DNA from: Bodo saltans
Lineage: Eukaryota; Euglenozoa; Kinetoplastea; Eubodonida; Bodonidae
Reading direction: 5' to 3'
Assembly: GCA_001460835.1 (NCBI GenBank)
Contig: CYKH01001679.1
Location: 5,027 to 35,930, forward strand
DNA length: 30,904 nt
The translations under genes were made by a program, and so were the position numbers. The notes beneath the pieces were generated by a model. It worked only from the letters and a program-made list of their open reading frames with translations, searched no databases and had not been told where the DNA came from. This document shows positions 17,536-25,833 of this stretch, piece by piece. Position 1 is the stretch's first letter. Each line of letters begins with the position of its first letter.

Positions 17536-20500
17536 ATGCGTTGTTGTGTTCCACCACGGCGTTTTGCTATGTGTGCAGTCACCTTTCGGTTCCAAAGCTC
17601 CAATGGGAGTCCTCCTCCCATTGGAGGTGGCTCAAGACTTCAAATGTCGCCTGAACCCCTTGCACAGGCTGTGAGCAGCTGGTTGCCCAAGCAGTCAGCA
17701 CTCAAGCGTGGAAATGTGTTTGCTGCAAGTGATGATGATCAGTTACAGCTAGATGCCTATCTGGACTTTGGACGGCTCTGAGACCAAGGCGCCGCGATGC
17801 GGTAGCATTCCGTTTAAGTTGTCGCGGTCGATGGAGCATGACGTTCTCCTCCATGTTTGGCATCGTGAAAACGATTACGAAAGGCCGCCGCGCGATCGTT
17901 GCCTCCAGCGGACGTCATTGTTGTGCAACAGCGGGTTTGCCGGCACTGGCAAGACGACGTTGCTGCAGCACACGACTGTTGAGGCTCTCTGGGTGCTTGA
18001 GCGGATGGTGCACGAGCACGTGAAGTCTGGTGGTGCACGCAAGATAGCTGTTGCAGAAGACGCGAAGGACGACCCAGCAGATACTAAGGCGGCAATGCAC
18101 CTGAACCGACCGCTTGGATTTTATGTGACGTTCAACACTCGCGCCACACCCAGCACTGAGGACCCGAAGTATCTTAACACTGAGGATGTCCCTATTCTCA
18201 CTGCAATTGCGCTTCGCATGGCGTACTCTGTTGTGCCCTCTTGCCACAGAGGGTCATACGAAGACTTTGCAAAGAGAGTCGCGCCGCACTGCGACAAGGG
18301 CTCTGATGAGAACAACTTCAAGCTCATCGTCAAGGCGCTTCAAAGTGCGCTAGATTGGAAGGGCCCAATGTTTATTGCGATCGACGAGTTCAGGAACGCA
18401 TATGTAAACCGTACTACTGACGAACGGCGCAAAGGGTTGTCGCGTGTGTGTAGAGTCTTGCTGGACAACGCGCTACCGATATTGACGGCGCCAAAGCTTG
18501 CTCACGTAGTGTATGCGAGTTACATTGCTGTTTCTGTGTACGACGCAGTGGACACTGTGGCACTCGCAACGGTCTCAAATCGGAAATTGATTGCTCAAGC
18601 AATGCCAACTCTGAGTGTGCGGGATATCGCTCAGCTTACGAATTATCCAGAGAGTCTTGACAAGACGTACATTGAGATCCTCGGCGAGCAGCGAACGAAG
18701 GTTGGACCACATCGTCCGCACCAGCTGCTGTTTCTCCTGCACATGGCATTGTCCACCGGCACCCCACGAATCATGAGCCGATGTCTGCAGAGACACGCCA
18801 ACGACAAAATATTCAGTAGAGGTGACAAAATGACATGGTATCCTGCTGTTGACCTTTTGGATAAAATGTTTTGGAACTTGAAAATCACCACAACGGCGAA
18901 GATCATCAAAGTTGAAATAACTGAAGAAATGTGCGTTTGCGCTGCTCAACTCGTGGCAGGCTCCGCAGCAGTCGATATCTTTGACAGCAGTGCAGTTCAC
19001 ATGAATTACCGCGTATTTGCGTAGGATCCTGACTTAGCTATGAGCTGTACCGTGACTGACGTCGCATCGATTCTTCAACGTGGCAAGAAGCCCAGGTCGC
19101 TGAGGACAGAAATCCTGCCGAGGTCACCGACGCGCGTTCTCGTTTCCCCAAGCTTCCTAAACTTTGTGCTTGAAGCCTGGCCACCGTCACAGTAATCGGC
19201 AACCCGTGAGCACGTGCATGCCCTTGCGAAGAGCTTGTCGTACCACACGGACCTCGCAAATGCCCTCGTGCGTGTGGGTGCGACGCTTGTTGCACACACT
19301 GTGAAAGACCGGAAGCATCGCTTGCACTTGTCAGTCTGTGATCAGCTGATTGCCAAGTGGACATGTGCGACGAGGGTTGGGATCGGGCAACTTACGTTCG
19401 AAGCGCTGTGCCTGCACTTGTCGTGTGTCCTTGAGGACAAGCCGAGAGAGGCGAAATCTGTGTTCGAAGTTCTGAAGTGTGTGTGCTCGAAGGTGGCCAA
19501 CACGATCAGAGATACGATGGTGCAAAGCGGTAGACTGGAACGCATGGACATTCCGAATTTTCCATCGGTTTTCTTCGACTCTTACGCTGCGAAAGATGCT
19601 GAGCTCAAGCTCAACGACAGCGTTTCGCGGGACGAAGCATTCCAGTTGTCGCTCGCCGCTGCCAAAGGAGCACTCGGTGATGCAAAGTACGATGAGCTCG
19701 AGGAAGCTGCAGACAGCCTGTCTCAAAAACACTTTCGAACAACTGTTCCACCCTCGTCCGGGAACACGTCCTACTTTCGCTTGCAACGCGCTCTAGCGAA
19801 AGGACATCATTTCTGCTTCGAACCAAGCAACCCCAACAACCAAGGAGAGGACGGCGTCGTGTTCCTGCGAAACAGCGGTGAGGCACCGACGTGGACCGTG
19901 CTCGTGTTACAGAACATTTTTTGGTTTTGTGACACACAAAAAGTGAAGTTGCAAGGCAAGAGACGATCCCAAAAGGCAGAAAGAGCCAATGGTGAGGTGA
20001 TTTCTGTTGTGGCAAAATGGAGGGACTCGATGGGGCACCTCCCCGCAACTGTTGTCGATGCAGACGGTAAGGAGCACACGCTGCGCTACGTGCGAATCCT
20101 TGTGACTGCGGACCCAGTTGAGGAGCGTCACTTTACGCAGCTGGCCAAGGATTCTGACGAGCAGGTTGAGCGGATCGATCTGCTTGGACGAGCGAATGCA
20201 GCGTTTGTGAATTCCGACGCGGCCAAGTTTGACAACCTAGTGAGTTAGCGGGAAAATGGGTCGATGAGATGCGTGGGAAGCACGACGAAGCGAAGAGGAA
20301 GTACGAAGAAGCGAAGGTGAGGTCCCAAAACGCCGAGGATCTTGAGAAGAACCCGCCGAAACCACCTCTGGAGAATGAACACTTGATGGCTGGCGAGCGA
20401 GCAAGAGAGCTGTTGAGCCAACTCGGAGTGGAGTCGTCGAAGGGCGCGACGAAGCGTGGTGAAGTGCTTGGTGAGTGCCGCATGGACCTCGACAAGATCA

Positions 20501-20601
20501 CCCAGTGGTGCCCAACAGTAGGGCTGTTTGCGTCGAACATCATTTTTATTTGTGGCGTGGCTGGTGAAAGGGCGGGTGACGATGCCCAAAGAGGCAAGTG
20601 A
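17536..20601 (+). pseudogene. RHS/Crinkler-like P-loop NTPase pseudogene, copy B
   Basis: This copy is better preserved than A. The N-terminal piece starts at the ATG at 17536 and shifts frame near 17765. A 1.3-kb frame (17753-19024) then carries an intact Walker A, GFAGTGKTTL (17933-17962). The sensor-like block GFYVTFNTR and an intact Walker B, FIAIDEF (Asp-Glu at 18383-18388), follow. TAG at 19022 and TAA at 19193 interrupt the same frame, which then runs to TAG at 20246; one more shift gives the end at 20601. The region 19857-20115 (DGVVFLRN, WTVLVLQN, RYVRILVT) is beta-rich and could be a degraded nuclease-type domain (speculative). The C-terminal ECRMDLD and QWCPTVGLFAS are nearly identical in A. 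This is a STAND/AAA-like ATPase by motif; the RHS/Crinkler label is inference. Confidence 0.7.
17598..17626. repeat. 12-bp perfect inverted repeat
   Basis: CTCCAATGGGAG at 17598-17609 is mirrored by CTCCCATTGGAG at 17615-17626 with a 5-base loop, a stable hairpin. It lies inside the 5' end of copy B, where it encodes NGSPPPIGGG, close to the junction with the reverse transcriptase relic. Confidence 0.9.
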
Positions 20602-20980
20602 AGTGACGTTGTTTGTCGTGAATATTGCGCTGATCCATTAGCGTTAGTGGAGTACAGTCCAGTGGCCGGGCATGGGTATAAATACGTCGGATGTCATCGT
20701 GGTTGGTCGGCGTTACCTGTAGCTTGCAACATTCGTTAATAGGTGGTAACTGAAACTTGAAGAAGGAATTAGTAACGTGTGCGCGAAAACGATTGTGTAG
20801 GAATGACGAACGTTAAGCGAAAGGAACATGGATTTATTTTGTTGGGGATAGTGTGAGAACTTGGATAGAAATGTTGCGTGCTGCTGAAGTGAAGGTGAAT
20901 AAAAGTTGACTTGCGTTGCAAGGACCAACAGGGCATAATTCACTGATGCACCTTTGAAACTGTTTAATGTCGTGATAAGA
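20602..20980 (+). other. Spacer with an isolated TATA-like sequence
   Basis: No ORF of note. A perfect TATAAATA (20677-20684) sits in a GC-rich surrounding (CATGGG before, CGTCGG after). Kinetoplastid protein genes do not use TATA boxes, so it is either chance or a leftover of mobile DNA. The rest is moderately AT-rich sequence that forms the probable leader region of the microprotein gene. Confidence 0.4.
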
Positions 20981-20998
20981 CGTTTTTCTCTGTTTCAG
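20981..20998 (+). promoter_or_regulatory. Strong trans-splice acceptor for the microprotein gene
   Basis: CGTTTTTCTCTGTTTCAG is a textbook pyrimidine tract plus CAG, ending 18 bases before the ATG at 21017. Confidence 0.65.
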
Positions 20999-21016
20999 CG
21001 CTTTCCGTTAGTTCTG

Positions 21017-21163
21017 ATGGAGGCTAAAAGAGTCCCTTTACTTGACAGGAATCGCACGACGCAGGGCAGTTCGCCTCAACTGCCCCATGTTATGCGGAAG
21101 CTGGTGATGCCCGCACTGGGGTACTTGGTGGCCTGTGCATTTGGTTTTGTAGTAGTATTGTAA
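21017..21163 (+). CDS. 48-residue single-helix (tail-anchored) microprotein
   Basis: ATG to TAA encodes 48 residues. The first half is hydrophilic and basic (MEAKRVPLLDRNRTTQG). The last 20 form a hydrophobic helix starting with basic residues (VMRKLVMPALGY, then LVACAFGFVVVL) that ends at the C-terminus with no tail beyond it. This is the shape of a tail-anchored protein or a small subunit of a mitochondrial membrane complex. I cannot assign a family. The strong splice acceptor just upstream and the clean short leader are the main evidence that it is a gene. It lies at the edge of a decayed island, so it may mark the return to ordinary sequence. Confidence 0.55.
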   Translation: MEAKRVPLLDRNRTTQGSSPQLPHVMRKLVMPALGYLVACAFGFVVVL

Positions 21164-21164
21164 A

Positions 21165-21606
21165 GTGCTGTTTGCGCGCAACATTACAATATGCTCGCCC
21201 TACTTTGAGTTGATCTCGGCTGACGAACGTCGCTGCCGCGCTCGCCTCAAGGACAAATACAAGCAGAATGTGAAGGACCTAGAAGATCATGCGGATGAAG
21301 TTCTTCGAGAGATCAAGAAATCGCTAACGAAGGACCAACAGACGGAAATTCTTCGGACGACGCTCTCGCGCTACCTTTCCTTGGTGTCGCATGACCGTCT
21401 GTTTGGCGCTGATATTGTGATACAGGGAAAACATGAAATCGACAGTGCTTGAGTACGATGACTTCGTGGCGCTCCGTGACAAATGGACCACTGTTCTTGA
21501 GCGTTTTGGTGTGCGTGATTGTGTCAACTCTTCCCATGTTAGCGTGAACGATCCTCGTGCTATCGAGCGTGTGTTAACCAAGTGTTGGGAGATGAAGATG
21601 AGCTGA
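21165..21606 (+). pseudogene. Decayed gene fragment with a charged helix
   Basis: The frame is open from 21165 to the TGA at 21450-21452 but has no ATG. It encodes a charged helical stretch (ADERRCRARLKDKYKQNVKD, EVLREIKKSLTKDQQ). A second frame (ATG 21433 to TGA 21606, 57 codons) continues with protein-like sequence (YDDFVALRDKWTTVLERFG, DPRAIERVLTKCWE). One frame change around 21440 would join the two into a roughly 140-residue piece. It begins two bases after the microprotein stop. I do not recognise it. The second half could also be read as a separate 57-residue ORF, but it lacks a clear acceptor. Confidence 0.4.
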
Positions 21607-21713
21607 TCAGGAAAAAGCAACAACCGTATACAAGACTAGAAAACGGAAACAATGGGCTGAGCTTGCCACGGTTGAGCAAGAGGTGCCTTGGAATAAGAAG
21701 GCAAGCAACTGAC

Positions 21714-21811
21714 GATGCAGCTGGTCACTTCTCAAGCGACCTGAGCCTCTGATGCAGCTGGTCACTGCCCAAACGACCTGAGCCTCTGATGCAGCTGGTC
21801 ACTGCCCATTG
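21714..21811 (+). repeat. 37-bp tandem repeat, about 2.6 units
   Basis: Units start at 21714, 21751 and 21788, each with GATGCAGCTGGTCACT. The first differs slightly (CTTCTCAAGCGACC against CTGCCCAAACGACC) and the third departs after 24 bases. Every unit has a GATG followed 23-25 bases later by CTGA. The rest of 21607-22100 shows no gene. A pyrimidine stretch near 22041-22055 and AG at 22081-22082 and 22097-22098 could be the acceptor for the next gene. Confidence 0.85.
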
Positions 21812-22100
21812 CTGATCTCGTTTTGAAATTCGAGATGTAGGAGGAAACGTCTTGAGTGTCTAGCAAACGTATGTACATAAGAGCTAGATTCCACTCAATG
21901 AGTATGTGAAACATACATTGATACAGTGAAGAGTGTTGGGCATTAGCAGAAAACGTCTTGATGAACCAGAACGAAAACGCTTCCAAACGAGATAACCAAT
22001 TGGAATGAATTGTTGTTATGTCCTTTCCTTTGCGGATGATCTTCTTCTTCCTTTGACAACACCTCATGAAGGAAGATAGCAGAATGATACACATGCAGCG

Positions 22101-23758
22101 ATGAACGACACCTCTTCCAACTGTAGCACTTCATCCTCTGTGTCTCTGAATTATTCAGTCGACGACTATCAGTGGTGGGCGTGTTGCCTCGGTGCTGTTG
22201 CGTGCCTCCTCATGTCGGGCCTTGCTTCTGGCATTAACATCGGCCTGATGTCACTGTCCCCGCTGTCGCTGCGCTTGCTGGTCGATGCAGCTCCTGCTGA
22301 GAAACGACGGGACCCTAAGCTGCGGCTGCAAGCCAGAAGGGCCACCAAGGTACTTCCTCTTGTGGCGAGGAAGCACTTGGTGCTGGTGACGTTGCTGCTC
22401 ACCACGGCCATAGCAGATGAGGTGCTGCCTCTGTGCATCGATGCCATCGCCCCTACATGGGTCGCGGTTGTGGTCAGTGTGACCACCATGTTGTTGTTCA
22501 CGGAAGTCATCCCAACCGCACTGTTTACGGACCATCGCAGCAACTTAAAATTGGCGTCCGCGCTGGCCCCGTTTGTGTGGACCTTGCTCGGGGTGTTAGG
22601 CATTGTGACTTGGCCAATGGCGAAGCTACTGACAGTGTTCGTTGAGCGCACACACAAGCGAGTGGGAGACGCAGAGTCCGCTGCTGGCAGCATCAAAGCG
22701 GATGAGGTGGACGAAGAGAAGGTCGCTGATAAAGATCGTACGCAGGTCGAAACGCGTCAACTCCTCAAGGCATCTCGCTTCACTGCGTTGTTGCATCTCC
22801 TTCGAAAAGAAGCATCCTCCTCGCAGCACAAGACTAAGAAGCACTCTCATCATCACAGTAGTAGTAACCCTGTCATGGATGTCACGCAGATTTGTTTGCT
22901 GGAGCGAGTCATTGCCCTTGGGCGTGTTCGCGTTTGCGACGTGATGGAGCCCCTTGCCTCATCCCCTCGCCTTCTTAATCTTGACGCCATTATCAACTAT
23001 CCTGGTCCTTGGACAGACGCGTTGGCTATGTACTGCGCAAGAAACTGCCTTCACTGGTTTGTGGTAGAGGGGCTGCATGGCACCGCCACGTGGGACATCT
23101 TTGAAACGGCGGCTGTTTTGAAGGCTGGCGGTCAGGTTGGAAGCACCATCGTGGATGCATTGTTGGAGTGCTGCCCTTCAAGATACGAGCAGCCGCTGGT
23201 GGTGAGTGAGGCCTCGTACGTGTGCGACGCTGAGACGCTGAGGAGGACTATGGCACCCCATGCATCGGTTGCGTTGGTGCATGCTGCCGCTGCTGCTGCT
23301 GATGAGACGGAAGATGGGCGGAGTACAATGGTGGGCGTGGTCCACCTCCTCGACGCTATCCGAGCGCGTGTGGTCGACACGACGTATTGGGTAGACGAGG
23401 CATCGCGGCACCACTCCACTGTGGTTAGTAGCACTGCTGCTGCACCAAAGCACAGCGCCACTGCGGCAGCACACACCTCATTGCGTGCCTCGACGCTATC
23501 CGAGCGCGTGTGGTCGACACGACGTATTGGGTAGACGAGGCATCGCGGCACCACTCCACTGTGGTTAGTAGCACTGCTGCTGCACCAAAGCACAGCGCCA
23601 CTGCGGCAGCACACACCTCATTGCGTGCCGACAGCCTTCACCATGGTGACGATGACAGTGAGGGGGACGACGTGGAGGCGCTGCTGAATGCCCCTCGACT
23701 CGCCAACGCAGTGCCGTGGAGCATCAAATATGCCAACGTGCACCACACTGGATGGTAG
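22101..23758 (+). CDS. CNNM/DUF21-domain membrane protein, frame broken by a 140-bp duplication
   Basis: This belongs to the CNNM/MAM3/CorC class of transport-related proteins (Mg2+ or other metal homeostasis; known for the family). The ATG at 22101 is followed by an N-glycosylatable Asn/Ser stretch, then the DUF21 signature SGLASGINIGLMSLSPLSLR (about residues 39-58). Hydrophobic spans lie at about 24-48, 92-110, 118-140 and 152-180, with the hallmark EVIPTALFTDHR. A charged His/Ser linker (HSHHHSSSNP) leads to a diverged region where the CBS pair normally lies. The frame ends early at 23534 because 140 bp are duplicated exactly. From the second copy the sequence continues in another frame to TAG at 23756-23758. 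Without the duplication it would be about 505 residues. Either a recent mutation or an assembly error. Confidence 0.8.
23348..23629 (+). repeat. Exact 140-bp tandem duplication in the CNNM-like gene
   Basis: Copies 23348-23489 and 23488-23629 are identical by eye and share two bases (CC) at the junction. The unit is not a multiple of three and truncates the protein 15 codons after the junction. Confidence 0.95.
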
Positions 23759-23886
23759 ATGACTTTTCTTCTGTCATCCATAACTACTTACGGGGGGTTT
23801 TACTGATTCGAACACTACTCCATTTGACTTCCATCATTTCTTTTATTATGATGTCTTGAAGGCACAACACAAATATTATCCTCATA

Positions 23887-24420
23887 ATGCCTGTGGGAGA
23901 TATGCCCCAGCGTGAGCGCCGCACAGCGGTGACGTATCTTGTGGAACATGCCATCGAAATGAACGTCATGCGTCTGTACGGCCCAGCCACTACGAAGCGC
24001 CCTGTGAAGAGGAGAGATGTGCGTTCTCGTGCTACAGACGACGCGAAGAAGACAGCGCCCTCAAAGCCCGTCAAGAAGATACCACCAACACAATTGAAGA
24101 AAGCAGCAAAAGTGCCGAAAGCGGCACCAGTTGCTGGACCAGAACCGCCTGCAACGTCGACGTCCACCTCGCCCCCAGTTGAGCGTTGGGTTTACCCCAT
24201 CTCTATCACTGGATCTCGACTTCCTATGCGATACGATCCAAAAATGACCGTTGCTGAGTTTATGCAAAAGTTGGAACATATTCACGGTATTCCTGTCACA
24301 TCTCAACGATATTTTGTAGGGACAAAGGAATGGGGGATCGGCAGCGAGCACAAGACACTGGCTGAAGTGGGCTTGTACGACGGCATCGTGTTTTTGTTAG
24401 CGAACAAAATCGCGAAATGA
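23887..24420 (+). CDS. Ubiquitin-like-domain protein, first of two adjacent paralogues
   Basis: A 177-residue protein. Residues 11-32 form a short motif, RRTAVTYLVEHA then NVMRLYG. A basic Lys/Pro/Ala linker (35-95) follows. A C-terminal domain of about 75 residues (100-174) has the ubiquitin-fold pattern: YPISITG strand, TVAEFMQKLEHIHGIP helix, RYFVGTKEWG and TLAEVGLYDGIVFLL ending strand. There is no C-terminal Gly-Gly, so it is not a conjugated modifier but an integral ubiquitin-like domain, as in adaptors. The next gene shares both the N-terminal motif and the domain. A splice acceptor AG lies at 23860-23861. Its function is unknown to me. Confidence 0.75.
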   Translation: MPVGDMPQRERRTAVTYLVEHAIEMNVMRLYGPATTKRPVKRRDVRSRATDDAKKTAPSKPVKKIPPTQLKKAAKVPKAAPVAGPEPPATSTSTSPPVERWVYPISITGSRLPMRYDPKMTVAEFMQKLEHIHGIPVTSQRYFVGTKEWGIGSEHKTLAEVGLYDGIVFLLANKIAK

Positions 24421-24536
24421 TTTTTGCCGGTGCTCCGTGAGCTGTAATGAATACGATGCGCTTGTACAATCAACAACTGGTCAGCTTGGAGATTGGTGAT
24501 GTGAACAATTCGAAACACTTTTAAAAAAAAAAAAAA

Positions 24537-24569
24537 CTTTCGTTTACTTTCTGACATTTTCCGTGAAAG
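24537..24569 (+). promoter_or_regulatory. Trans-splice acceptor preceded by an A14 run
   Basis: CTTTCGTTTACTTTCTGACA, then TTTTCCGTGAAAG ending at 24569, lies 11 bases before the ATG at 24581. A run of 14 A (24523-24536) precedes it directly and may belong to the 3' end of the upstream gene. Confidence 0.55.
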
Positions 24570-24580
24570 TATTGACTGAA

Positions 24581-25480
24581 ATGGGCAAGCGAAATCGATC
24601 GAGCGAGACCCCAGAGGAGAGCGAACAGCGCCCAAACGAAGTGGAAGAGGAAGTTCCCCTAGCGATTCACTCAAGATCTCGAAGGACAATTCGGCAAGCG
24701 CAAGACTTCTTAGTTGCCAATGCGTCGCTGTACAACGTGACGCGTATGTACGGGGCACTTCCTTTGCCAAGGAGGTCGGAAAGCCCAAGCCCTGTGCCCC
24801 CAGCATCTTTGAGCCAGAAGACGGAGGAAGTCCCAACACCACCACAATCTCAAGATGCACCGCTCACACAGCCATCACAGCAATCGAGCAGACCGAGTGC
24901 GACAGTCCGGAGTAGAACTCCTCCACCAGTCGAACAACGTTCCTCCCCCCGACTAGGGCCGCAGCGAACCCCAACGATGGACCCACCCCGCTCTATTCCA
25001 TCGACACCTCGAAAGGCGCAGCCAACGCCCCCTCCACCGTCACAGACGACTACAAGAGGCCCACCTCCTGCATCAGACGACACGATGCTAGACCTCTCTA
25101 TTGCCACATTGTCTGGACGACAAGCGAACGTTCGGATCTTGGCTGGGAGAAGTGTGAATGAGCTAGCAGCCAGAATGGAGACACTCATTGGGGTGCCTCT
25201 GCAACAGATTCGATTCAAGTGCAACGGGGTGGACCTTCCTAGTGGTCCGCAGTCCCTTCGTAGTGTAGGGGTGCGGTCAGGCGACCACGTCTTCATACGG
25301 CTGGATACGGGAGCAAGCAGCAGTGCAACGGGAGTTCAAGGAGCTCGTTCTGCCTCTAGCACCGCTGCCTCTCCGTTCAAACAGCGGACGACGTTGTTCG
25401 GAAGTGCGGCCTCCACAGGGCCACAGGGAGGTGCTGCCGCATCACCGTTCAAGGAGCTGCCATCGTGGCTTCTCAAATAG
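24581..25480 (+). CDS. Ubiquitin-like-domain protein, second paralogue, proline-rich
   Basis: A 299-residue protein built like its upstream neighbour. A motif at 34-58 (RRTIRQAQDFLVANA then YNVTRMYG) is followed by a long disordered Pro/Ser/Thr/Gln linker (60-165). The ubiquitin-like domain at 169-242 has MLDLSIATLSG, SVNELAARMETLIGVP, IRFKCNGVDL, SLRSVGV and GDHVFIRLD. The tail adds two copies of ASPFK (263-267 and 287-291), absent from the neighbour. No Gly-Gly end is present, so conjugation is unlikely. The many SP and TP sites suggest phosphorylation control (inference). The ATG at 24581 is chosen because codons upstream in the frame are not ATG and precede the acceptor. Confidence 0.78.
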   Translation: MGKRNRSSETPEESEQRPNEVEEEVPLAIHSRSRRTIRQAQDFLVANASLYNVTRMYGALPLPRRSESPSPVPPASLSQKTEEVPTPPQSQDAPLTQPSQQSSRPSATVRSRTPPPVEQRSSPRLGPQRTPTMDPPRSIPSTPRKAQPTPPPPSQTTTRGPPPASDDTMLDLSIATLSGRQANVRILAGRSVNELAARMETLIGVPLQQIRFKCNGVDLPSGPQSLRSVGVRSGDHVFIRLDTGASSSATGVQGARSASSTAASPFKQRTTLFGSAASTGPQGGAAASPFKELPSWLLK

Positions 25481-25833
25481 AATGTGGTGCAGTGGTGAAG
25501 AGCTTTGTTCGCTCCGCTGAGACCACTCATAGCCACAGAACGATCAACATAAACGATGCGCTCACTTGAGAAAGAAGGATTGTGATACATTTTACATAGC
25601 CCCACATACAGCTGCGGATATTTTTTATTGTCCTGTGTGCCACGATACGTTTGCTTCCGTCTGTGGATTGATTTTGGTGTGCATGGTGCGCCTTTGTTTG
25701 ATTGCTGCTCGTAACACATTACCACACAGGAAAAAGAGAAAAACGTTTTACGTCCCCTTCTTGGCGACAACGAACATTGTCGCTTCCTTCGATCGAAACA
25801 TAACATACAGAACCTCGACTGAGCTTGGCGAAC
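25481..25833 (+). other. Intergenic region with a splice acceptor at its end
   Basis: No gene seen. A pyrimidine-bearing stretch (TTGTCGCTTCCTTCGATCG) and ACATACAG ending at 25810 form the likely trans-splice acceptor for the ATG at 25834. An open frame crossing 25684-25883 starts at ATG 25684, but it overlaps the next gene and has no domain-like content. Confidence 0.5.

Noticed and set aside
17514-17537. 10-bp direct repeat GAATAGCGAC as a retroelement target-site duplication
   Set aside because: The copies are adjacent, not flanking the reverse transcriptase relic, so they cannot be a target-site duplication of it.
20677-20684. TATAAATA as a promoter
   Set aside because: Kinetoplastid protein genes are transcribed polycistronically without TATA boxes, and no snRNA or tRNA gene is seen nearby.
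20713-20943. Minus-strand 76-codon ORF in the spacer
   Set aside because: Composition is unremarkable and no splice acceptor lies upstream on that strand.
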